Shown: positions 17,218 to 26,751 of the stretch, one piece after another
Numbering within the stretch: position 1 is the first letter of the stretch
How the letters are laid out: every line of letters begins with the position of its first letter
Assembly: GCA_016706255.1 (NCBI GenBank)
Contig: JADJJZ010000006.1
Coordinates: forward strand, 558,001 to 622,000
Direction of reading: 5' to 3'
From: Bacteroidota bacterium
GTDB taxonomy: Bacteria; Bacteroidota; Bacteroidia; Chitinophagales; BACL12
Length of the DNA: 64,000 nucleotides
Position numbers and translations under genes: made by a program
The notes under the pieces: model-generated
What the model was told of the DNA's origin: nothing
What the model saw: the letters and a program-made list of their open reading frames with translations, nothing else
Database searches by the model: none

Positions 17218-17913
17218 ATGGAAGAAAATACTGGCTTTACCCTAAAGCAGCTTGCCGAAGAGGACCGTCCGCGTGAGAAGCTGCTACTTAAAGGACGACA
17301 AAGTTTAACCAATGCCGAGCTCATTGCCATTTTAATTGGCAGTGGCAATACTAAAGAAACGGCGGTTGAATTAGCACAACGCATTTTGGTGCATTATCGC
17401 AACAACCTGGATTTACTGGGCAGGTTAGGTATCGACGATTTTGTGAAATTTCCCGGCATCGGGCCTGCAAAAGCAATTACCATAATTGCGGCGCTGGAAT
17501 TAGGCCGCCGGCGAAATCTTGCAGAAGCTGAACAAAAAGTGCAGATAAAATCGAGCAGAGATATTTTTGAAGTAATGTATCCGTTGATTTGTGATTTACC
17601 GAATGAAGAGTTTTGGGTGCTGCATCTCAATAAAGCAAATCGCATAATCGAAAAAGAAAAAATCAGTGTTGGCGGCATTGCAGGTACTGTGGTTGATTTA
17701 AAAATTATTTTAAAAAGTGCATTACAAAAATTAGCATCTGCTTTGATTTTGGTGCATAATCATCCATCCGGAAACCTTGCACCCAGCGATGCCGATTTAT
17801 CGATTACTAAAAAATTAAAGGAAGCAGCACATATTTTAGAAATTGCTGTACTTGATCATGTGATTATTGGGGATAAGAATTATTTCAGTTTTGCTGATAA
17901 CGGAAATATTTAA
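17218..17913 (+). CDS. radC: RadC family protein (JAB/MPN domain)
   Basis: RadC-family protein with an N-terminal helix-hairpin-helix region (LGIDDFVKFPGIGPAKAITI) and a C-terminal JAMM metalloprotease-like domain whose metal motif is complete: HNHPSGNLAPSDAD, with an upstream Glu in NEEFWVLHL. Despite the name, a direct role in DNA repair is not established for the family. I chose ATG at 17218 (231 aa) because AGGAGG lies 7 bases upstream, one of the few clear Shine-Dalgarno sequences in the window; the GTG at 17215 is too close to it. Confidence 0.94.
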   Translation: MEENTGFTLKQLAEEDRPREKLLLKGRQSLTNAELIAILIGSGNTKETAVELAQRILVHYRNNLDLLGRLGIDDFVKFPGIGPAKAITIIAALELGRRRNLAEAEQKVQIKSSRDIFEVMYPLICDLPNEEFWVLHLNKANRIIEKEKISVGGIAGTVVDLKIILKSALQKLASALILVHNHPSGNLAPSDADLSITKKLKEAAHILEIAVLDHVIIGDKNYFSFADNGNI

Positions 17914-17916
17914 TTT

Positions 17917-17924
17917 TACCTTTG
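17917..17924 (+). promoter_or_regulatory. -7 box immediately before the EamA gene
   Basis: TACCTTTG matches the -7 consensus and ends only 4 bases before the ATG at 17929. A TTTG at 17890-17893 lies 23 bases upstream. Transcription starting about 7 bases after the box would give a nearly leaderless mRNA. Confidence 0.4.
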
Positions 17925-17928
17925 ATAA

Positions 17929-18839
17929 ATGGATCAGGAATACAGAAAGGCATACCTGTTGTATCATGTCTGCGTTTTTTTATGGGGTTTCACTGCAGTT
18001 TTCGGTAAAATAATTGATTTACAGGAAACGGTTTTGGTTTGGTATCGGATGGGAATTACCTCTATGATTTTATTGTGTATTCCCGCATTATGGAAAACCA
18101 TTCGCTCAATAAATAAAAAAACATTTTTGCAATTGGCAGGTATTGGCGTTTTGGTAACCTGCCACTGGATTACCTTTTACGGTTCAATTAAAGCGTCTAA
18201 TATTTCTGTCGCATTAACCTGTTTGGCAACAACATCATTTTTTGTTTCTGTATTTGAACCGTTTATGTTCAACAAAAAATTTATTTGGCATGAATTAATA
18301 TTAGCGTTATTGGTAATTCCTGCTATTTATTTAATTTTTCATTTTTCAGGTGAATATACCACAGGTATTATTCTCGGATTATTATCTACCGTATTTGCAA
18401 CATTATTTTCATTGTTGAATAAAAAGATGATTAGCAAAACGGCACCACTCAATATTACTTTTATTGAAATTGCTACCGGTTTTATTTTATTGTCGGTAAT
18501 TATGCCATTTTATATCAGCACGCAGGGGGATTTACAATTGGTGCCAAGTGGAGTTGATGTGATTAATCTGATATTATTTAGTGCATTGTGTACTGTTGTT
18601 CCTTTCACTTTATCCTTATACAGTATGCGCCATATCAGTGTCTTTACAGCCTCAATAACGTTAAATCTGGAGCCTGTTTATGGTATTATTATGGCCATTG
18701 TGTTTTTCAACGAAAATGAATATCTGGCCCCGGTTTTTATGTAGGTTCTATAATGATTTTGATGGTAGTTTTTATCAATCCCTTTATTCAGCGCCGGTTT
18801 GGTGACCAACCGAAAGCGCCTGTAACGATTGGCGAATAG
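17929..18839 (+). CDS. EamA/DMT-family transporter, frameshift near 18732
   Basis: Inner-membrane transporter of the drug/metabolite superfamily, with ten predicted helices in two EamA halves (YHVCVFLWGFTAVFGKII at the start; VVPFTLSLYSMRHISVFTAS in the second half). The first frame stops at 18744 after LAPVFM. Adding one G to the GG at 18732-18733 restores LAPGFYVGSIMILMVVFINP and carries the frame to TAG at 18837-18839, giving about 303 aa, the usual family length. The substrate is not predictable. A second EamA gene lies at 53248. Confidence 0.88.
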
Positions 18840-18908
18840 CCCGTTTGACTAAATTATAGTACATTTACAAGACTGAATCCATAAAAGGAATCGTTTTTAT
18901 AATTAAGT

Positions 18909-21152
18909 ATGAGTAATAATCCTTTTCCAACAAATCAACCCAATAAACAATCTACTGATTTCGAATTATTTTTTCGGATATCAATTGATGCGATGATTAT
19001 TGCTGATTTGGACGGAAAAATTGTCGATTTTAATCAGGCTTATGAAACCATTACCGGTTTTACACGCGCAGAATTATTTGAAAAAAACGGCGGTTGGGAT
19101 TTAATTCTTCCTGAAGATGTTCCGGTTTTAGCTGCACAAATAGAACATATCAAATCCGGAAATGCCGTAATGAAAAATTACGAAGTCCGTTTGTTAAATA
19201 AAGCTGGCGAATTGCGCATTGTTTCATACGATATCAAGGTTGATATTATAAAACAACAGATTTATGCAATTGGTCGCGACATCACCAAAATAAAGGAGCA
19301 GGAACGTGAAATGCAAATTAGTGAAGCACGTTTACGTTTCTTTTTTGATAATGCCTTAGAAGGCATGTGCATCATCCTCGACCGGAAATATTCGATGGTG
19401 AATAAGGCCTTTCTGAATATTTTAGGTACGACTGATTCGAATTTAGTAGTTGGTAAAGATTTTATTGAATTTGTTGGTGATGAATATAAAGACCTGGTAA
19501 ACAGAATTGTAAATGAAAATTCGGAAGCTCAATACCAGTCGCAGGTTGTGCGATTTGATGGCACAAGAAAAAATGTAGAGATTACCGGAAAATCGATTGA
19601 GTTTAACGGACAAAAAATGCGCATCTCTGTGGTGCGCGATTTAGATGAAAGTAAACGCTTACAGGAAATTGTCCGCGAAAATGAGGACAGGTTCAAAGCA
19701 ATTTTTCAGAACTCTACGATGGGCATTTTGCTCACCGATTTTAATGGAACGATATTAGAATTGAATTCGGTAATAGCTGAACGTTTAGGCTATACAATTG
19801 ATACACTAAAAGGAGGAAATCTGGTCGAATTAATTTTTGAAGAAGATCGTCCAAATGCATTAAACAGTGCAATGATGTTGTATGATGGTAGGGCAGAAGT
19901 TACTTACGGTGAACGGAGGTTAATTAAACAAACTGCTGATACCACTTGGGTAAAAATGACCTGCAGTATAATCAAAACCAGTGAAGATAAACGGTTGGTA
20001 TTAGCAATTCTTGAAAATATCGATACGCAAAAAAATAATGAAAAGGCGCTCATAGAAAGTGAAGAAAAATTCAGAGCTGTTTATGAAAGTTCGCCAATGG
20101 GTATTCTTATAACCAAAAGCCCGGGAATTATTTTTGATGTAAATCCTGCTTTTGCCGAAATGATGGGTTATACAGATGAAGAATTACGCGGAAAAAACTT
20201 AGCTGAAATAACCCACCCTTCCGACCTTGAAATTTCTGAACAATGGTTGGAAAAAATATATTCGGGAGCAATTGAAAATTATGTTGCCGAAAAAAAATAC
20301 ATCCGTAAAGACGGTACAAATTTTTGGGCAAAAGCGGTTGTATCAACCATGAGTCATGTAGCAAATGAAGTTGTTACAGTTGCCATTATTGAAAATATTG
20401 AAAAGAAAAAAATAACGGAAGACGCATTAGAGCAAAAAAATAAGGAGCTGACTCAAATAAATCAGGAGTTGGAACATTTTGCCTACGTGGCTTCGCACGA
20501 TTTACAGGAACCCCTGCGCACCATCACTAGTTTTATTCAGATATTGGAGCGCAGATATGCCTCTAAATTGGATGAGGATGCGCAACAGTTTATGGGATTT
20601 GTTGTAGATGGTGCAAAAAGAATGCAAACCCTTATTCACGATTTATTGGAATACAGTCGCATTAATCGTTTTAATACAGGCTATGAGAAAATAGATTTAA
20701 ATGAAATATTTAATACCGTAAGTCGCGTATTAAAAGATAAAATTGAATCAAACGATGCGCTGGTGATTGCTGAAAATTTGCCTTATGTATATGGCAACCG
20801 AATTCAGCTTACACAAGTATTTCAAAATTTAATCGACAATGCAATTAAATTTAAAGCCAAAAAAAGAAAACCCGAAATTATTATTTCTGTTAACGACCTG
20901 AAAGATAAATGGGAATTGGTTTTTATGGATAATGGCATTGGTATTAGTCAGGAATATTTTCAAAGAATATTTGTTATTTTCCAACGTTTACATACTTTGG
21001 AAGAATACACCGGAACCGGAATTGGTTTAGCAATTTGTAAAAAAATTGTTGAGCGACACGGTGGCGAAATTTGGGTAGATTCAAAACCGGGAAAAGGAAC
21101 AACTTTTCACCTTACCATATCTAAACATTTAATGCGCGCTTTAGGAAAATAA
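18909..21152 (+). CDS. Multi-PAS sensor histidine kinase
   Basis: Cytoplasmic-looking sensor kinase with no membrane segment. About four PAS domains come first (starting near residues 20, 140, 265 and 390), each with the usual D-x-N/G-x-I start, e.g. DLDGKIVDFNQAYETITGFT and DFNGTILELNSVIAERLGYT. A HisKA domain follows with His530 in VASHDLQEPLRTI, then an ATPase domain with NLIDNAIKFKA, MDNGIGIS and TGTGIGLAICKKIVERHGG. No response regulator is adjacent, so it is an orphan kinase here; signal and partner are unknown. It ends against the convergent PorP/SprF-like gene with no gap. Confidence 0.93.
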   Translation: MSNNPFPTNQPNKQSTDFELFFRISIDAMIIADLDGKIVDFNQAYETITGFTRAELFEKNGGWDLILPEDVPVLAAQIEHIKSGNAVMKNYEVRLLNKAGELRIVSYDIKVDIIKQQIYAIGRDITKIKEQEREMQISEARLRFFFDNALEGMCIILDRKYSMVNKAFLNILGTTDSNLVVGKDFIEFVGDEYKDLVNRIVNENSEAQYQSQVVRFDGTRKNVEITGKSIEFNGQKMRISVVRDLDESKRLQEIVRENEDRFKAIFQNSTMGILLTDFNGTILELNSVIAERLGYTIDTLKGGNLVELIFEEDRPNALNSAMMLYDGRAEVTYGERRLIKQTADTTWVKMTCSIIKTSEDKRLVLAILENIDTQKNNEKALIESEEKFRAVYESSPMGILITKSPGIIFDVNPAFAEMMGYTDEELRGKNLAEITHPSDLEISEQWLEKIYSGAIENYVAEKKYIRKDGTNFWAKAVVSTMSHVANEVVTVAIIENIEKKKITEDALEQKNKELTQINQELEHFAYVASHDLQEPLRTITSFIQILERRYASKLDEDAQQFMGFVVDGAKRMQTLIHDLLEYSRINRFNTGYEKIDLNEIFNTVSRVLKDKIESNDALVIAENLPYVYGNRIQLTQVFQNLIDNAIKFKAKKRKPEIIISVNDLKDKWELVFMDNGIGISQEYFQRIFVIFQRLHTLEEYTGTGIGLAICKKIVERHGGEIWVDSKPGKGTTFHLTISKHLMRALGK

Positions 21153-22157
21153 TTATTGGTAAGCAGGACATTTTAACGGATCCTTTTTCTGTTTACTTCC
21201 AAAAATATATGCTGCTGCAATTTCAAAACCACCACGCGTGCTACTTGCGCTGCGCAATTTTGAAACGTTGAGATCATAACTGATAGACACGGTTACTTTA
21301 TCCATTTGAGCGCCACCTACAAACCAAAAAGCATCGAGATAACGATACCAGGCACCAACAAAAATAGAATTGTAACTACTGTTTTCTGCATTCATTGGAA
21401 TACTTACATTGGTGCCCGCAATAACTTCGAGCGAATTATATTGTGATGCTACTAATATTTGTGGTTGAAAAGATGCAATACCACCGGTAGCAAAAAATCC
21501 GCCTAATGTGCCGGTATATTTTACACCTACTTTATTATCGTTATCAAAAAAACTTTCCTGCGGTTCATTTATATGCATTGCAGATAAACCAATAATATAT
21601 CGTTCACCTTCATATGGCATAATGGTGAGTTGTGCACCAATGCCTAAATCAACATAATCGATTGTTTCAAATGTTGGCGTTTCGTTTGTTGCCAAAGTTG
21701 GATCAAATTCGAAATCGTTCCATTGTGCATCAAAAGTAAGTTTAGTTATATCAACTGATTTTTGAACAAAACCACCGGTTAATCCCAATGCAAAGCGAAC
21801 GTTTGAATATTGCGTATAACCAATATGATAAGCAGAGGATAAATAAATTTTATTGGTGCTTAAAATCCCATCGCCTGCCTGATCAGTGAAAGCTGAAACA
21901 CCAATTCCAAAGCGGTTTACAGCTTTTTTAGGCTGAATACCCGCATCTGCATAAACTGAAAATGTACGATAAGGAACTGAAACAGAACCCCACTGGTCGC
22001 GGTAATTTAATCCCAAACGCATAGCACCGGTAAAATTTCCGGTATTCGCAGGATTTGTCAAAATGGGTGCAGCATAAAATTGAGAAAAATGTATATCCTG
22101 CCCAAAAATATTTTGAGTAAATAAAAAACTAAATAATATGAAAATAATTTTTTTCAT
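21153..22157 (-). CDS. PorP/SprF-family type IX secretion membrane protein
   Basis: Outer-membrane protein of the PorP/SprF family, which helps surface attachment or secretion of type B sorting-domain proteins by the type IX system. A signal peptide ends at NIFGQ, and the mature protein starts with the family hallmark DIHFSQFYAAPILTNPANTG. LGLNYRDQWGS and the C-terminal SISYDLNVSKL also match. The length of 334 aa is normal. Its start overlaps the stop of the upstream PKD-repeat gene by 4 bases (ATGA), so the two are translationally coupled; this substrate-plus-PorP pairing is common in Bacteroidota. Confidence 0.95.
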   Translation of the reverse strand: MKKIIFILFSFLFTQNIFGQDIHFSQFYAAPILTNPANTGNFTGAMRLGLNYRDQWGSVSVPYRTFSVYADAGIQPKKAVNRFGIGVSAFTDQAGDGILSTNKIYLSSAYHIGYTQYSNVRFALGLTGGFVQKSVDITKLTFDAQWNDFEFDPTLATNETPTFETIDYVDLGIGAQLTIMPYEGERYIIGLSAMHINEPQESFFDNDNKVGVKYTGTLGGFFATGGIASFQPQILVASQYNSLEVIAGTNVSIPMNAENSSYNSIFVGAWYRYLDAFWFVGGAQMDKVTVSISYDLNVSKLRSASSTRGGFEIAAAYIFGSKQKKDPLKCPAYQ

Positions 22158-25100
22158 CGCAATAAAGTAATATTTCCTTTGCGTTCAAATTTATTTCCAT
22201 CAGCAAAATCGCCGATTAAAGAATATACATATACTTCCATTGGTTGCGCATTGCCTTTATAAGTGCCATCCCAACCTTCGTTAAAATTATCTGTTTGAAA
22301 AACTAATTCGCCCCAGCGGTTAAAAATTAATAACTGCATATCATCAACGCCAATGCCTTTAACAAAAAGAATATCGTTACTGCCATCACCATTTGGAGTA
22401 AACGCAGTAGGAATATCTACCACACCATATTCAACAGCTTCAACAGTACGACAATAAACATCGGAGCAACCATTATAATTATAGGCAGTTAAACATACAT
22501 CATAAGTAGAAAGTGTTTCAAAATAATGTTTCCCGTCAACAGCAGTGGTTGAGCCGCCATCACTGAAATTCCATTCATAAGTAACTGCATGTTCACTTAA
22601 ATTGGTAAATGCAACCCAGGTGCCTGCAATAATATAATAAGGTTCATCAGCAAAATAGGCAATCGGTAAATCATCGATAATTACCGGAATGGTAACAGTA
22701 TCTAATACACCACAATTTTCTGCTATTAATGAAACATTATATATGCCCGCTGTATCATAAATATGTGAAGTAGTTTCTCCGGTTGCAGTAGTGCCATCAC
22801 CAAAATCCCAGGTTAACGTACTGCCACCAACGTAGTTTGCGCTAAATGTGGCATTGATTGGTAAACATCCCAATGCTTCGAAAGTAAATCCATCATTAAA
22901 ATCGACGAGGTAATTAATGGTTGTAAAAAATGTATCGATTCCATTACAACTTGCCGGGTCTTCAACGGTTAATGTTACATCATAAACACCCGGTTCGGTA
23001 TAGGCATGTGTTGGATTTTCAATTGTAGAACCAGTGCCATCACCAAAATCCCAAACAAAAGTTGTTGTGGCAAACATGTCGTCAATAATATTAAATGTTG
23101 CAGTAAGGCTATCACAATTTTCGATGGTCGTATAATCAAATTCCGCATCAATTGAGTCGCTTAAAACTACAACTGATAAATAGGCAGTATCAGCAATATT
23201 ACACGAATTAGAATCGATAGCAATGAGCATTACCGAATAATCGCCGGGCGCTAAAAAAGTATGTGATGGTTCAAAAGCAGTAGATGTTGGTGTGCCATCA
23301 TCAAAATCCCAAACATAACTTACTGCACCCACACTGGTATTTGTAAAATCAACATCAAATGGCGCACATCCTATTAGTGAAGGTTCGGCAATTGCTGCAG
23401 CATAAATACCGGATAAATTAAATTCAATTTTAATTACGCCAAGATTACAATTAAATGCGCCATTGGTTTCGCTATAAGCACCATCGGTAGTTGGAAAAGC
23501 ATCACTGCCACCGCAACCCGCGCATACTGCCTGATATATAGTACCTTCTTTATCGAAACGGCTTGTTCCGCCATCTACGTGCTCAGCAGTTGATAAACCT
23601 CCGAAATAACTCGCAAATAATAAACCAACGGCATTTTTTGATAATACAAAGAAATAAAAATCACTGCCATCGGTTGAAGCTTGTAAAGCATCCGGTGTAA
23701 CAGTCATACCGTTTGTAAATCCTGTTGCAGGATTGTGTACCTGATTAACAGAACCACCCCATCCGGAAACATAAACATTTTCACATTCATCAACTAAAAA
23801 TGCAGAAGGAGAAATATTAATAGCAGAAGCACCGGAACCAAAAATGGTAGAATATATCGGAATGGTTAATGCAGGATTAATTTTTGTAATAAATTGTTTA
23901 CCACCTGTTTCTGAATAAACACCGGGCGTTACTGTGTAAGCACCTTTTGTTTGTCCGGTAAAATAAATATCATCTGCATCATCTATCTCCACAAAAAAAG
24001 CCTGATCGTATTGATTTGTGCCAACATAGGTACTTGCAATAATTGATGAACCATCTGCTTCTAAATGTGCAACCCATCCATCGGCAACACCACCAACATA
24101 TGTGCTGTGCCATGTTCCTGGTGTTGTTGGAAAATCGTTACTTGCAGTACCGCCGGCAACAATCGGTTCGTTTACAGAATTTAATTTTATGGAATAAGCG
24201 CCATCTTCCTGGTTGCCACCAATAAATGAACTCCACACCAACGTGCTTAAATTTTCATTTAATTTAAACACCACGCCTTCCTGATCGCCTGAAATAGTTG
24301 GTTGAAATACACCGGGTGTTGTAGGGAAATTTGATGAATTGGTACAACTGGCAACATATACATTATCAGCAGCGTCAATCATAACTTCACCTCTTGCAAA
24401 ATCGCCGTAATTATAAAATGTAGAAAATCCGGAAGCCATATTCATTCCATCTAATCCGGTACCGCCAATATAAGAACATGCGAGCATGCTTCCACCATCA
24501 GCAGATAATTTTGCTACAAAAATATCTGCGCCATCAAAAAAGTTGATATAACCATCAACTAAAGTATAAGGGCCGCCATTATAACTATTATCATATGTTC
24601 CTGCCGTGACAGGAAAATCTGCAGAGCCTGTAGTTCCCATTATAATTAATTCACCACCTGAAGTACAAATCATACTGTGTGGTAATTCGCTGTCGTTACC
24701 ACCTAAAAATGTGCTGTAAATTAAACTGCTGCCATCTGCACTGAATTTTGAAATGCCTATATCTTCTTCACCACCCTGATACGAAATGGCAAATGCACCA
24801 ACTGTATGCGGATAACCGGAACCAAATACAATGCCGCCACCAAACAAATTACCATCACTGTCGTTGGTAGCAGTATAGCCCCAGTTGTCGGATGTTGCGC
24901 CGGTATATGAAGCAAAAATTAATTCAGGGTCGATATATAATTCTAAATTTTTATTATAACCATCCGGGAAATTAAATGATACTTCATTTCCGTTTAAAAC
25001 ATATTCGCAGGCAATGGCGGTGAGTAAATTATTTCTGTATTGGTAGGCATAGGGTTTTGATTCAGTAATGGTATTAACAGTGTTATGAATAATCAGATTA

Positions 25101-25684
25101 CCATTTTGAATTTCCAATCCATCAGTTCCTTCGTATTGAATTTTTATCTGATTAATATCTGCTCCGGGTTTTACGATAAAATCGTATTTCATATTTTCTC
25201 CCGAAGAATAAAATTTTAAATCGATGCCGGAGTAAATCTGACGATATTGTACTTCGCCAAAACCATATACATACGATGACCACGCAGCAGGGTTATTGCC
25301 ATTTAAAAAATTATAATATTCAGCAGATTGTTTTGCGCTGGTAATTTTTGCATTTGGATTGCTACCAACAAAATGCATTTTATAGGCGTGGTGACGAATC
25401 GGATAATTTGATTTATCGGTGCCTGATTCGCCGGGATGTTCGATTGCTTCCAAATCGGCCGCATTCACCAAATCAAAAGTGACCGTATTTTGTTCGAGGT
25501 AAATTGAAGAACTTCCCAGTTGCACTTTATATAAAACCTGGGCTTCCCATTGTTTTTTGTTTTCAATAAACTTTATGGGCTGTGCTTTTTGTACAGATTG
25601 AACCTGGCCGGAAACTAACTTTGGCGTGGCAAACGACACGAATGCCATGAAGAGGAGCAATATGTACGGTAACCTATTGTTCAC
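22154..25684 (-). CDS. Large surface protein with SBBP repeats, PKD domains and type B T9SS sorting domain
   Basis: Predicted secreted adhesin-like protein of about 1,176 aa. In order: a signal peptide, an N-terminal domain starting FIENKKQWEAQVLYK, a long stretch of SBBP beta-propeller repeats (SSFIGGNQEDGAYSI and similar, each with a FPTTPG-like turn), four PKD domains (YVWDFDDGTP, FVWDFGDGTG, LTWDFGDGTT, YEWNFSDGGS) and the gliding-motility C-terminal domain (PTAFTPNGDGSNDILFV, FNRWGELVF, GWDGTYKGN). The last marks it as a type IX cargo. The frame is open up to a TTG at 25717, but that codon sits inside a -7-like TTTCTTTG, so GTG at 25684 is preferred. Confidence 0.93.
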   Translation of the reverse strand: MNNRLPYILLLFMAFVSFATPKLVSGQVQSVQKAQPIKFIENKKQWEAQVLYKVQLGSSSIYLEQNTVTFDLVNAADLEAIEHPGESGTDKSNYPIRHHAYKMHFVGSNPNAKITSAKQSAEYYNFLNGNNPAAWSSYVYGFGEVQYRQIYSGIDLKFYSSGENMKYDFIVKPGADINQIKIQYEGTDGLEIQNGNLIIHNTVNTITESKPYAYQYRNNLLTAIACEYVLNGNEVSFNFPDGYNKNLELYIDPELIFASYTGATSDNWGYTATNDSDGNLFGGGIVFGSGYPHTVGAFAISYQGGEEDIGISKFSADGSSLIYSTFLGGNDSELPHSMICTSGGELIIMGTTGSADFPVTAGTYDNSYNGGPYTLVDGYINFFDGADIFVAKLSADGGSMLACSYIGGTGLDGMNMASGFSTFYNYGDFARGEVMIDAADNVYVASCTNSSNFPTTPGVFQPTISGDQEGVVFKLNENLSTLVWSSFIGGNQEDGAYSIKLNSVNEPIVAGGTASNDFPTTPGTWHSTYVGGVADGWVAHLEADGSSIIASTYVGTNQYDQAFFVEIDDADDIYFTGQTKGAYTVTPGVYSETGGKQFITKINPALTIPIYSTIFGSGASAINISPSAFLVDECENVYVSGWGGSVNQVHNPATGFTNGMTVTPDALQASTDGSDFYFFVLSKNAVGLLFASYFGGLSTAEHVDGGTSRFDKEGTIYQAVCAGCGGSDAFPTTDGAYSETNGAFNCNLGVIKIEFNLSGIYAAAIAEPSLIGCAPFDVDFTNTSVGAVSYVWDFDDGTPTSTAFEPSHTFLAPGDYSVMLIAIDSNSCNIADTAYLSVVVLSDSIDAEFDYTTIENCDSLTATFNIIDDMFATTTFVWDFGDGTGSTIENPTHAYTEPGVYDVTLTVEDPASCNGIDTFFTTINYLVDFNDGFTFEALGCLPINATFSANYVGGSTLTWDFGDGTTATGETTSHIYDTAGIYNVSLIAENCGVLDTVTIPVIIDDLPIAYFADEPYYIIAGTWVAFTNLSEHAVTYEWNFSDGGSTTAVDGKHYFETLSTYDVCLTAYNYNGCSDVYCRTVEAVEYGVVDIPTAFTPNGDGSNDILFVKGIGVDDMQLLIFNRWGELVFQTDNFNEGWDGTYKGNAQPMEVYVYSLIGDFADGNKFERKGNITLLR

Positions 25685-25950
25685 GTTTTTGGTTTTGTTT
25701 GGGGGTGTGCAGGGCAAAGAAACTGCTCAGTTGGTTACTAAAAAAAGACATTAAACAGCAGTTTTCGGCCTTTACGCAGCTAAAAATAGTGATTTATGTA
25801 CAATTTTCAGCATAGAAAGGCAGTTCCGGGCAAATTTTAACGGCTGATAAGTGAGGATGAGCCAATTACGAAAGAGTTGACTTATTGTTTTTACATTAAA
25901 ATGACCCTGAGGAGGGAAATGCCATGGTATTTGTTAGATATTTGAGCTGA

Positions 25951-26715
25951 TTAAATCAGGGCAAAGATTGAGGCTACTACCACTAATAGTGATAAAGTAG
26001 CTAAGACCACGTTCCGGATTTTAGTTGAAATTTTAAATTGTGGGTAGATATCCTTTTTATTTAAAAATACGATTCCTGCTCCCGTTAAAGCTATCAGAAT
26101 AAAAGATTTTACAGGATCAGGTTTTGGAATATACATTAGGGTTAATTGATTACTATACAAATAACTTTGCATAAAATCAATCACAATCGCAGAAAGCGAG
26201 ATAAACAAAACAATATTCGCGCCAACCCAGCCAAGTATAGTTTGTTTTCGTAATTGTAAACTGATAATGATGAGTAAAATTGCAGGAATAATAACGGTCA
26301 ATAAAAAATAACCCACCATGCCTGAATAACGAAATTGGTATTCACCGTAAACAAAAAATGATTTGACAATTGGTGTTATGGCATTGATGAATATAAGAAT
26401 ACTGATTCCATTTATAATTGTGAGCTGACTTCTTTGTTTGCTTTTGCCATGAAGTAGTATCAAAAAATAATGTACTACTTTTTCTGTTATGGAATTTGTT
26501 TGCTGTTGCAGATATTCTTTTTGAACAGCTTTATTTTGCTCAATTTGTTTATATTTTTCCTTTTCAGTTTGAATTACTTCTTGTGATAAATTTCGGTTGC
26601 TTAATTCTTCGTGAGCGGAGGTTACAGCAAGTGGTTCGTAATCCTGTGGATTATTGATGATATCCAGTAATTCGGTTGTGCTTAAATTTTTATGTATGTC
26701 TGAATAAGGATTCAT
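25951..26715 (-). CDS. Uncharacterised membrane protein with cytoplasmic N-terminal helix region
   Basis: Not recognised as a named family. Residues 1-80 are charged and helical and begin with a pattern seen in several Bacteroidota membrane proteins (LSTTELLDIINNPQDYEPLAV, then AHEELSNRNLS). After that come about five hydrophobic segments (near residues 100, 135, 165, 210 and 235). There are no catalytic motifs. It starts 36 bases after the murF-alr stop on the same strand, so it is probably the distal gene of that transcript. About 265 bases of non-coding sequence separate it from the large surface protein gene. Confidence 0.7.
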   Translation of the reverse strand: MNPYSDIHKNLSTTELLDIINNPQDYEPLAVTSAHEELSNRNLSQEVIQTEKEKYKQIEQNKAVQKEYLQQQTNSITEKVVHYFLILLHGKSKQRSQLTIINGISILIFINAITPIVKSFFVYGEYQFRYSGMVGYFLLTVIIPAILLIIISLQLRKQTILGWVGANIVLFISLSAIVIDFMQSYLYSNQLTLMYIPKPDPVKSFILIALTGAGIVFLNKKDIYPQFKISTKIRNVVLATLSLLVVVASIFALI

Positions 26716-26751
26716 GCAGGAAATTTGCCAATAAAAATATAAAAAAATATT

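Noticed and set aside
25685..25950. Hidden gene between the giant surface protein and the membrane protein
   Set aside because: No frame of useful length or codon character is present on either strand; it reads as promoter and leader sequence.
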